The notes under the pieces were generated by a model that had not been told where the DNA came from, searched no databases, and was given only the letters and a program-made list of their open reading frames with translations. From Polyrhizophydium stewartii (lineage: Eukaryota > Chytridiomycota > Chytridiomycetes > Rhizophydiales), in assembly GCA_027604665.1 (NCBI GenBank), contig JADGIZ010000675.1:1-10210 (forward strand): a stretch of 10,210 bases of DNA, given 5' to 3'. Made by a program: the position numbers and the translations under genes. Shown here in pieces: positions 1 to 7,142 of the stretch (position 1 is the first letter of the stretch; each line of letters starts with the position of its first letter).

Positions 1-2
1 CG

Positions 3-1380
3 CCGCCGCCCCCGCTGCGCCGACCGTCGCTGCACTCGCTGTTGCGCGGGCTGCGTCGCAGCGATCGCGCCGAGTCAGTTGTCGACGACGACACGCATTG
101 CGACGCAAGGCTGGCCGCAGCGCGAGCCGAGAGCACCACGACGGCGTCGGTGTTGGGAGACGGCGGCAGCACGCTGGTGCGGGCAAGCCCGCCGCCAACC
201 AGCCTGCGCACGAGCACCGCAAGCTCGCGCACGGCAGGCACGACGGCCACGGCAGCCTCTCGCGGCTCGCAGGCATTGGTGCTTGCCATCGATGCCGGCC
301 GGGCGACGGCCGCGGCTGCCGCCAAGCCGCACCGAGCACGCTGGGGCGGGCTGACGGCGCTGTTCAAGCCCCGCAGGCATCCGCAGTCGGCTCCTGTTGC
401 GCCGCGATCGCCCAGTGCGGATGCCGCCAGCACCAACAGCAGCAGCGGCACCAGCATCCGGAGTGGATCTGCGCCGACCATGCCGCTGCCGGATGGCCCC
501 GTGCGCAACACGATGCACTGGGACGAGACGCTGCGAGCGCTTGCCGAGTTCGACGGCATGCCGCCGCACTCGCACGCCAGCTCGGCGGGGTCGGGCCGCA
601 CGATGGTCGGGCACGCCGACACGCAGCCGCAGCTGCCGTGGCCGCGAGCGCAGGCATCGGCGCCGCAAGGTCGGTGGGGCTCTGTCGGGCGGGCATTGCC
701 CGGATCTGGCGTGGGCGGCCTTGATTCGTCGAGCGACAGCGTGGACGGCGCGGCGTGCGGCTGGCGTGCGATCCACACGCAGGACAGCCCGTCGGGGCGA
801 GCCGAGGGGCCGGCGGCGTCCGGATCCGCTTCGCGGCTGGGCACGCTGCGTCGCATTGCCAACGACGCCGATGCACTGCCGGCGATCCGCGAGCGGCTTG
901 TGCGCGATCTGTTTGTGTCCGAGATGAGCATGGACCGGGCATCGAGGCAGGCACACGGTCGGGGATCGTCGCGCGAATCGCTGGTGGGTGCACTGTGTGC
1001 GTGCGGTGCGGGTCTTGGCAAGGCGCAGGGCTGACTCGCATGTTGCGCAGGCGAGCGTGCTGGGCGATGCGCATGGCGGCAGCGGCGGCAGTTCCCATCG
1101 CACACGACCCTCGAGCGCTGGCAGCCACATGCACCGGCTGTGCGGCGGCATGCGGGCGACCAGCGGCGGCAGCGGGAGCAGCAGCCTGGTGGGCGTTGGA
1201 AGCGGCGGCGGCGGCGGGCGGCCATCAGCGGTGTCGGTGCTGCTGGATGCGTATCTTGCGGACACGCCGGCGCAGCGAGCAGTGGCCAAGCTTGATGCGC
1301 TGCTGGCCGTGATCGGCGACGAGCTTGCGCGGCCGCGCAGTCGTCAACCACACGGACGCCGTCGCTCTCGCGCAGAATAA
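3..1380 (+). CDS. Uncharacterised Ser/Ala/Gly-rich protein, C-terminal part (5' end outside window)
   Basis: I do not recognise this protein. The frame is open from the left edge (first full codon at 3), so the start lies outside the window. The model has two exons, 3-983 and 1051-1380 (stop TAA 1378-1380), giving 436 residues. The 67 bp intron 984-1050 has donor GTGGGT, acceptor GCGCAG and a CTGAC branch-like site near 1031, and is phase 0. Most of the product looks intrinsically disordered: Pro-rich at the very start, then long Ser/Thr/Ala/Gly stretches and basic patches (for example FKPRR). Two short segments look more ordered and helical: LRRIANDADALPAIRERLV just before the intron, and VSVLLDAYLADTPAQRAVAKLDALLAVIG near the C-terminus split by nothing visible. 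No catalytic motif, signal peptide or membrane segment is seen. Codon choice in this frame (GC-ending, varied amino acids) looks coding, while the opposite strand gives Arg/Ala-rich noise. It converges with the gene at 1467-3059. Function unknown; existence moderately sure. Confidence 0.6.
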
Positions 1381-1466
1381 CATTCCAACTTCATTAATCA
1401 TTAAACAACATTTCGATATATACTTTAGCGAAGCGGCGAATACATTCGTTGCCTGAGAAGTGTTGT
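1381..1466. other. AT-rich convergent intergenic spacer
   Basis: This 86 bp spacer separates the stop codons of two converging genes. It is strikingly AT-rich (especially 1381-1430) against the GC-rich coding DNA on both sides, as expected for a shared 3' end and polyadenylation region. I see no open frame or repeat in it. Confidence 0.7.
1400..1405 (+). terminator. Possible poly(A) signal ATTAAA for the leftmost gene
   Basis: ATTAAA, a common variant of AATAAA, lies 20 bp after the TAA stop of the + strand gene within the AT-rich spacer. Position and composition fit a polyadenylation element, but fungal signals are loose and such a hexamer is expected by chance in AT-rich DNA. Confidence 0.3.
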
Positions 1467-3059
1467 TCAAAAGCCGCATGCAGGCCCAAAGGTCCGTGTA
1501 AAGACGAGGGTGTCCCGCTGAAGTTCCTTGTTGCTCATGCGGCAAGCAGTCAGAAGCTCAAACCCGGCTCGTTGCATCGCGCCGATGATGTTGGCGATCA
1601 GTGCGTGGCTCCACACTGTATCCTTGCCCTCGTCGGCCCAGATCACGCCGCCAAAGGTCCATTCCGCGGCGCCGCAGTATTGCGCAGCGCGATGGCTTGT
1701 GCCGGGCACCATTGCCACGGCGGCGGAGATGGCGTCGGCTGCGGCCGAGGCGGCCTCCTTGCAGCTGGCGTCGGCCGAGTGGATCAGCCGCAGCTTGCGC
1801 CGATCGGCGAGCGCCACGGCGCACATGTCGATCGCCGGCATAGGCTTGCATCGCTCGAACAGCCACGGATGCGTCGCAAAGTTGCCCAGACATGCATCTG
1901 GCGCAGCGTACAGGCGCCAGCCGCCACGCCGCAGCCGTGCGAGTAAGGCGAGCAGCAGCCGCCTGCTCTTGACGGCATCCTCGGACGAGCCGCACCACGG
2001 GCTGCCGTTGAGCCGCACGAGCGTGACGGCGCCGTCGTGGGGGCTTGAATGCGGGTGCGGCTCGACAAACGTGGGCCGTGCTCGATCTGCGGGTATGGCT
2101 CGGCCCGACTCGACGCTGCAGATGCCGCGGTCCCAGTTGCTGCTGATGGCGTCGACAACAAGCTTGCCGATCTCTGGTGGCGCGACAATCTCGAGCAAGC
2201 TGTTCCCGAGGGCGGTGAGCGCGGCCATGGCCCCACAGCCGGCTGGTGTGCCGCACGGGATCAGGGCCGGAGGGAGCGAGTCGACGGATGCTGTGCTGTC
2301 GGAGCCGTCGAGCTCGAACAGCCATGCGTCGGGCACTGGCAGGCGCATGCGGCCGTCCTCCGAGGCCCCGACCTCAGCCCAGACGCTGCAGACGCCGGCG
2401 AGCCCAAAGCCAATCTCTGCGAATGCCCGAACCATGTGGAGCATCAGCGCGCGGACGGCGGCATCGCAGCTGACGATGCCGCTCCAGGGCGAGCCGTCGA
2501 GCGTCAGGGTGAAGAAGCCGCCAAGGAAGCGCTCGCGCAGGACGACGCCCGGCCAGCCCCTGGCGACGGCGCAGCGCAGCGCGGCCTGGATGTCGGCCTC
2601 GCGGCCGGTCGCGCGCTCGCCCGACAGCGACACAGAGTCCAGAGAGGGCATGTGCACGGTAAACAGCACCGGCCGAGGGCGGGGCTCGGCGCGCACAAAG
2701 AACAGCGAGTCGACGGCCGACAGCCGCTTGCTGGTGTTGATGCTGCCGGCGAGTCGCCAGCCACCCTGCGCCAGTGTGCGGACGATGCTGAGCAGCAGCA
2801 GCGTGTGATGGCCTGGCTGGAACTGGTCCGTTGCAACCCACGGCGAGCCCCGAAGCGTGAACTCGTGGAAGCCGTTGAGGTGCGACTCGCCTGCGATGCC
2901 CAGGCTCCAGCCGTACTGGATCGCGCGCCGCACGAGGCTCGGCGGCAGCGACGGCGGCGCGACCACCCGCACGACGTTCTTGCCGTCCAGGCTGATGCAC
3001 GCCGTGGCGCCGTCGACCAGGGCCTCGGCGTTGGGGAGCATCACCATCGGCGCAAGCAT
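1467..3059 (-). CDS. Uncharacterised protein with four tandem GSPW/GW-type domain repeats
   Basis: A single-exon gene of 530 aa; I cannot name its family. Start ATG is at 3059-3057, stop TGA at 1469-1467. The open frame runs on upstream to 3911, but that part is antisense to XPF exon 1 and has no Met before position 3059 other than far inside XPF, so 3059 is the likely start. Nearly the whole protein is four divergent copies of one unit (about residues 20-122, 131-251, 285-402, 411-522). Each has a strand-rich first half, then a GSPW motif (71-74, 189-192, 352-355; GVIW 471-474), a helix rich in Leu/Arg, a G-aromatic pair (W101, F218, W381, F500) and a closing hydrophobic strand ending in Phe. 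The W-to-aromatic spacing is 26-27 residues in all four. No signal peptide, membrane segment or catalytic motif is evident. I have the impression that similar Gly-x-Pro-Trp repeat proteins occur unannotated in other eukaryotes, but could not check this. It is divergent from XPF across a 219 bp spacer. Confidence 0.85.
   Translation of the reverse strand: MLAPMVMLPNAEALVDGATACISLDGKNVVRVVAPPSLPPSLVRRAIQYGWSLGIAGESHLNGFHEFTLRGSPWVATDQFQPGHHTLLLLSIVRTLAQGGWRLAGSINTSKRLSAVDSLFFVRAEPRPRPVLFTVHMPSLDSVSLSGERATGREADIQAALRCAVARGWPGVVLRERFLGGFFTLTLDGSPWSGIVSCDAAVRALMLHMVRAFAEIGFGLAGVCSVWAEVGASEDGRMRLPVPDAWLFELDGSDSTASVDSLPPALIPCGTPAGCGAMAALTALGNSLLEIVAPPEIGKLVVDAISSNWDRGICSVESGRAIPADRARPTFVEPHPHSSPHDGAVTLVRLNGSPWCGSSEDAVKSRRLLLALLARLRRGGWRLYAAPDACLGNFATHPWLFERCKPMPAIDMCAVALADRRKLRLIHSADASCKEAASAAADAISAAVAMVPGTSHRAAQYCGAAEWTFGGVIWADEGKDTVWSHALIANIIGAMQRAGFELLTACRMSNKELQRDTLVFTRTFGPACGF
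1494..1829 (-). repeat. Protein-level repeat unit 4 (degenerate) of the GSPW protein
   Basis: Residues about 411-522: opening CAVALADRRKLRLIHS, then EWTFGGVIW (W474) where GSPW has become GVIW, a helix, AGF (F500) and closing RDTLVF. Spacing W474 to F500 is kept at 26 although the signature is worn, which argues for structural conservation. The protein ends ten residues later. Confidence 0.65.
1854..2207 (-). repeat. Protein-level repeat unit 3 of the GSPW protein
   Basis: Residues about 285-402: opening strand SLLEIVAPPEIGKLV, then VRLNGSPW (W355), the helix SRRLLLALLARL, GGW (W381) and closing PWLFER. The APP tripeptide of the opening strand is shared with unit 1. A loop of His/Pro (about 320-342) sits between the halves. 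Confidence 0.75.
2307..2669 (-). repeat. Protein-level repeat unit 2 of the GSPW protein
   Basis: Residues about 131-251: first strand VLFTVHMPSLDSVSLSG, then TLTLDGSPW (W192), a helix, IGF (F218, replacing Trp) and the closing DAWLFEL. It carries an insertion of about 10 residues between the G-aromatic pair and the closing strand relative to the other copies. Confidence 0.75.
2694..3002 (-). repeat. Protein-level repeat unit 1 of the GSPW protein
   Basis: Residues about 20-122. It starts with the strand ISLDGKNVVRVVAPP, then EFTLRGSPW (W74), a Leu-rich helix, GGW (W101) and the closing segment VDSLFF. This copy and copy 3 are closest to the apparent consensus. Unit borders are approximate. 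Confidence 0.75.
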
Positions 3060-3278
3060 CTCGCGTGTTTCGGGCGAGAAGCGGCGACTCGAATCCCGGC
3101 CGCTGGCCGTGCGGCTGCGGCCGGGGTGCCGGCGGGCAAGGGTGCGGGATCGCTCCTGATCGCGGGCGATGGGGCGGCGAGCATTCCGGCCGGGCCGGCG
3201 GGTGTCTGCACAGCCGGCCGCCCGCGGCGGGGCCGTCGGTTGTGGAGACGGGAGTCGGCCGCGGCCCGACTTTGCCCG
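3060..3278. promoter_or_regulatory. Divergent (bidirectional) promoter region
   Basis: The 219 bp between the start codon of the - strand GSPW-repeat gene and the start codon of XPF must contain both promoters and both 5' leaders. It is very GC-rich with dense CpG and I see no TATA box or recognisable upstream element. Reading frames remain open through it on both strands, which is a composition effect rather than evidence of coding. Confidence 0.55.
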
Positions 3279-6200
3279 ATGGCCGACTCGGCGGCCGCGG
3301 CGACGGCGGCTGCGGCCGCGGGCGAGGCTGCCGCGGACATGCTCGACTTCCACCGGCTGATGCTGGCGGACCTGCACGCCACGCCTGGCGTCGAGAACCC
3401 AGACCCTTCCACGGGCGACGGCCTGCTGGTGGCCGCGCGCGGCCTCGGCATCCACCTGGTGCTGTCCGCCGTCATCCAAATCCACACGTCGCCCAACGTC
3501 CTCGTGCTGCTGCTCAACACGCCGCCGGCCGAGGTCGCGCAGCTGCGGCGCGCGGTCGCCAGGGCGGCCGAGTCTGCGGGTGCGGCTGCAGCGACGGACG
3601 GCGAGCGCATCCGCCCTGACCTGCTGCGCGTCGTCAACAACGAGACGCCAGCGTCGGCGCGGTGAGACGATGCGTTCAAGTCCGGCCGCGGCGGACAGCG
3701 CCGTGGCGCCGAGTCGACCCGCCGGCCGGCCCGCCTGCGCACCCACGAGTGGCGCAGCCCAGCTGACGCACGGCATATGCGCGCACGCAGGGCCGCAATG
3801 TATCTTGCTGGCGGCGTGATCGCCGCAACGTCGCAGATCCTTGTGCTCGACATGCTCAGCAAGGTGCTGCCGATCCACCTCGTCACGGGCGTGATAGTCA
3901 ACCACGCACACCGGCTGCGCGACACATCGCTCGAGGCGTTTGCACTGCGCCTGTTCCGTGCCGACAACAAGGTCGGCTTCATCCAGGCGTTTTCAGAGAT
4001 GCCCGAGTCGCTCGCGGCCGCCGGCAGCGTCATTGGCGGTCTCGAGCGCACCATGAAGCTGCTCTATCTGCGCTCGGCGTACCTATGGCCGAGATTCCAC
4101 ATCAGCGTCAAGGACTCGCTTGATGTGCGCGGCGCAGTGGATCTGATCGAGCTGCGCGTGCCCATGACGCGGCGCATGAAGGACATCCAGGCGGCCATCA
4201 TGGACTGCCTGCACGAGTGCATCCTCGAAGTCAAGCGTGCCAATCCCAACGTGAGTGCCGCTTCCTCGCCCGAGCCACACGCAGCAAACAGACGGCGTCA
4301 TATCGATCGAGTGCTGATCGATGACGGCAGCTTGAGGCAGACGACTTCAAAGTCGAGAATGCGCTCTTCAAGTCGTTCGACTTCACTGTCCGCCAGCAGC
4401 TCGATCCAATATGGCACCGCGTCGGGCCAAAGACAAAGAGCCTTGTCAAGGACCTCCGCGTCTTGCGCCAGCTTCTATCGTAGGGAAACTGCCTTGGGTC
4501 CGCTATGGTCTGTGCTGCGTCATCTGGATCTGACTTCGAGCCGCCATATCGCCGCAGATTTCTTGCCGAGTACGACGCCGTGACGTTCTACTCGTTCCTT
4601 GAGACCATCTTGGCGACCAACGCGCAGTCAACGTCGTCTATGTTCAAGATCGGCTCGACCGAGAGCCCCTGGCTGATGCTTGACTCGGCCCAGACCGTCT
4701 TTTCTGCAGGCAAGGAGCGTGCGTACAGGCGCATTCCTGCCGGCAGCAACAACGCAGGCAATGGATCTCCCGAATTTGAAGGCATTCCGCCAAATGTCGA
4801 GCCGGTCCTTGAAGAGCCGCCGAAATGGCGGGCAGTCGTCGAAGTTGTGCGCGAGATCTTGGCCGACCGCGCCAAGAGCGGCAACACGGGTGCGGAACTC
4901 CCCGACTGCCACCCAACAACTCCGCCCGCTCGTATGGCTGACACTTGAGGCCTTTTTTTTTGACGCGCAGGCAACATACTCGTCATGACTGCGAGCGACC
5001 GGTCCTCTCGGCAGCTCCGCCAGATCCTCGCAGACGTTGTTGGCCCGCACAAGAGTGCGATTGCGGGAGCGGATGCGACCAGGCGCAAGGGGCCGCGATT
5101 CAGCAGCGCAGGATCCGAGGAGGTGCATATGCGCTTGCTGCGAAACTACTTTCGATGGAAGGGCACCATGTCCAAGGTGACCAAGACGCTCCGAAAGCAA
5201 ACCTCTGGCCAGACTCAAGCCGGTCAGAATAGCCAGCACGGCGAGCCGGCTCCAGCCCGGCCGTCCTCGGCGCTAACGCGGTTTGCCTTTGCGACTCCTT
5301 CGCTCGCATCGGGGCGGGAGTCGACACCGTCAGGTGCTGGACGTGGCCAGCCGGCCAGCAAGCGGCGGCGCACGCGCGGTGGGAGTGCTTCTGCCGGCGG
5401 TTCATCCGCATCGTCACCCGCAGCTGGCGCTGGCTATCGTCCGCTGGATCTGAACGGCGCGCCGGCACCCATGACGTTTGAGGAGGAAGCCGAGCAAGTC
5501 GAGCGGTTCCTGCAGCAGGCTGGCGCCGACGATCTTCAACCCGGCGCAAAGAGAGATCCAGCCGTCGGTGAAAGCGCTTCTGAAGCACAGTCGGCGTTCC
5601 TGCACATCCGGTCCTACAACGCAACGCAGGCGCCGATGGCGTCTGATGCAGACGCTGAGGGAAACGAGGGCGATGCCGAGTGCCTTGACGATGCCGAGGT
5701 CCTGCGACGCGTGCGGCCGCGGTGGATCGTCATGTTCGACCCGGACATGGCTTTTGTGCGGCAGGTCGAGGTGTTCAAAGCGCTGAACCCGGACGAGCAG
5801 ATCCGCGTCTATTTTCTGGTGTACGACAACTCGGTCGAGGAGCAGCGGTACCTGACGTCGATTCGGCGCGAGAAGGAAGCATTTGAACGGCTGATCAACC
5901 AAAAAGCGGTGAGCTGTCCGATGATGCGTGCATCCGCGCTGGTTCCTCCTAAGACGGACATGCAGCTTACTTTCTCTTCACGCCTGATTCGCAGAACATG
6001 GTGATCCCGATAGATCAGGATGGCCGTGTCGCGGTCGACCCCGAGGAGCTGTTTTGGCGCAATGTCGACACGCGGCAGGCCGGCGGGCAGCGACGCCAGC
6101 GAGGCCCTGCGACTGTGATTGTGGACGTGCGCGAGTTCCGCTCGGCGCTGCCGTCGCTGATCCACGCCAAGCACATGACGCTGCAAGCCTGCACGCTCGA

Positions 6201-7019
6201 AGTCGGCGACTACATCCTTTCGCCGCGTATGTGCGTGGAGCGCAAGTCGATACCTGACCTGATTTCGTCGTTCAAGAGTGGTCGCCTGTACACGCAGTGC
6301 GAAGCCATGTGTCTGCATTACGACATTCCGATCCTGCTGATTGAGTTTGAGCAGAACCGCGCGTTCTCGCTCGTGTCCGCGAGCGACGTGACGTCGAGCG
6401 AAGTTTCGGCCAGCGACCTGTCGAGCCGCATCTCGCTGCTGTGTCTGACCTTTCCCAAGCTCAAGACGATTTGGAGCTCGAGCCCATCGGCGACTGCCGA
6501 GATTTTTGCGGATCTCAAGGTGAGCCTACCCAAACCCCTATCGCCCACCCGCCAGAGCGATGCACGCACACCTCAACGCACACGTCTATATGCGCCAGCT
6601 GGCCGAGATAGTTGCTGAATTGTTCAATCTGAATGGCGCAGGCTACTGAAGAGCAGCCCGTGATGGAAGACGCCATGGCAGTTGGAGTCGAGTCGCGTCG
6701 AGCCATCGACAGCGCGTTCAACATCACGCCATATGTGAGTGTTTGCCGCACGGGACGAGAACTGTCCTTGAATTGAAAGCGCGCCGACGTCAGTGCTGAC
6801 ACTGACCCTGATGCTTGCCACGATGTCGTTCTGGTTTAGGATGTGCTGCTATCGCTCCCAGGCATCACGACAAAGAACTACCGCACGGTCATGTCGCACG
6901 CGCGCAACCTGCGCGAGCTGACCGAGATGCCGCTCGAGGCCATGAAGAGGATGATTGGCGATGAGGGCGGCGCCAAGCTGCACGAGTTTATCCACGCAAA
7001 TCCGCGCCGCCGACAGTAA
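3279..7019 (+). CDS. XPF: XPF/Rad1/ERCC4 structure-specific DNA repair endonuclease, 8 exons
   Basis: Catalytic subunit of the XPF-ERCC1 (Rad1-Rad10) nuclease, which cuts 5' of lesions in nucleotide excision repair and acts in crosslink repair and recombination in the nucleus. Exons: 3279-3661, 3791-4250, 4331-4479, 4558-4889, 4971-5908, 5995-6519, 6642-6734, 6840-7019 (TAA); 3060 nt, 1019 aa, all phases agree. Residues about 21-510 are the inactive SF2 helicase-like domain: DGLLVAARGLG where a Walker A would be, then NNETPASAR joined by splicing to AAMYLAGGV, and VNHAHRL in the DEAH position. A disordered basic linker follows (KRRRTR at 572-577, possible nuclear signal). From about 690 the family pattern resumes (WIVMFDPDMAFVRQ). 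The nuclease domain is intact: VDVREFRS (D798), GDYIL (D826), ERKSIPD (E836, R837, K838, D842). Residues about 958-1015 are the tandem helix-hairpin-helix domain that binds ERCC1 (LLSLPGIT, GDEGGAKLHEFIH). Start ATG 3279 is the only in-frame Met before the conserved region apart from M21. Length is close to the family norm (about 900-1100). Confidence 0.97.
3662..3790 (+). other. XPF intron 1
   Basis: This 129 bp intron has donor GTGAGA and acceptor ACGCAG, in phase 2. Removing it joins NETPASAR directly to AAMYLAGGV, which restores the conserved family block that links these two strands without a gap. An in-frame TGA lies inside the donor, so reading through is impossible. Confidence 0.93.
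4251..4330 (+). other. XPF intron 2
   Basis: This 80 bp intron has donor GTGAGT, a TGCTGAT branch-like site at 4312-4318 and acceptor GGCAG; phase 0. Another AG a few bases downstream would also keep frame but would drop the residues LE, so the upstream site fits family spacing better (two-residue uncertainty). Confidence 0.88.
4480..4557 (+). other. XPF intron 3
   Basis: This 78 bp intron has donor GTAGGG and acceptor CCGCAG; phase 2. Splicing joins LRQLL to SFLAEYDAVTF, matching the family, and removes an in-frame TAG at the donor. Confidence 0.92.
4890..4970 (+). other. XPF intron 4, with non-consensus donor and poly-T tract
   Basis: This 81 bp intron has the unusual donor GTGCGG, a GGCTGAC branch-like site at 4936-4942, a run of nine T at 4953-4961 and acceptor GCGCAG; phase 1. 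Splicing joins KSGNTG to NILVMTASD, the conserved strand of the family. A second GT at 4932 exists but is out of frame for this junction. The T run is the longest homopolymer in the window. Confidence 0.88.
5909..5994 (+). other. XPF intron 5
   Basis: This 86 bp intron has donor GTGAGC, a pyrimidine-rich stretch (TTACTTTCTCTTC) and acceptor TTCGCAG; phase 0. Splicing joins FERLINQKA to NMVIPIDQDG, a typical family junction. Confidence 0.93.
6520..6641 (+). other. XPF intron 6
   Basis: This 122 bp intron has donor GTGAGC, a TTGCTGA branch-like site near 6612 and acceptor GCGCAG; phase 0. It joins EIFADLK to ATEEQPVMEDAM. Confidence 0.88.
6735..6839 (+). other. XPF intron 7
   Basis: This 105 bp intron has donor GTGAGT, overlapping CTGAC motifs near 6795-6806 and acceptor GTTTAG; phase 0. 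It follows a small 93 bp exon and joins NITPY to DVLLSLPGIT, the first HhH hairpin. Confidence 0.92.
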
Positions 7020-7142
7020 ATGTGCTTTGCTGCGCTTGGCTCTGTTTGGCGGGATTCATTCGAGTTCTGCCAGTGGGCACGTTGAGCCCGCGGAAGGTGC
7101 CATCATCGGCTGCGTGTTTGTTTAGGGAGGGGGGATCGACCA
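7020..7142. other. Convergent intergenic spacer between XPF and DNAAF5
   Basis: These 123 bp separate two stop codons facing each other. No canonical AATAAA is seen on either strand; a T-rich patch (about 7118-7127) is the only hint of a 3' processing element. No RNA gene or repeat seen. Confidence 0.6.

Noticed and set aside
75..1289. 404-codon - strand frame opposite the leftmost gene
   Set aside because: Composition is dominated by Arg, Ala, Cys and Pro, typical of a shadow frame in GC-rich DNA. The + strand frame has a balanced composition and continues through a well-formed intron.
1381..1430. AT-rich island considered as an origin, mobile-element footprint or tRNA remnant
   Set aside because: No inverted repeats, target duplication or cloverleaf is visible. 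Its place between two converging stop codons is explained by 3' end processing DNA.
2049..3278. Upstream + strand open frame continuous with XPF exon 1
   Set aside because: It is antisense to the well-supported repeat-protein gene, is rich in Arg/Ala/His/Gln low-complexity residues, has no family resemblance, and the first plausible in-frame Met is at 3279.
3060..3911. Extension of the - strand repeat-protein frame by 284 codons upstream, across the spacer and antisense to XPF exon 1 and the start of exon 2
   Set aside because: The + strand at 3279-3661 encodes the conserved XPF N-terminus. The antisense extension is Arg/Ala-rich noise without any of the repeat motifs, as expected from GC-rich composition.
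4953..4961. Run of nine T after a GC stretch, looking like a bacterial terminator tail
   Set aside because: It has no preceding hairpin, and it sits between a branch-like site and the acceptor of an XPF intron, where it is a polypyrimidine tract.
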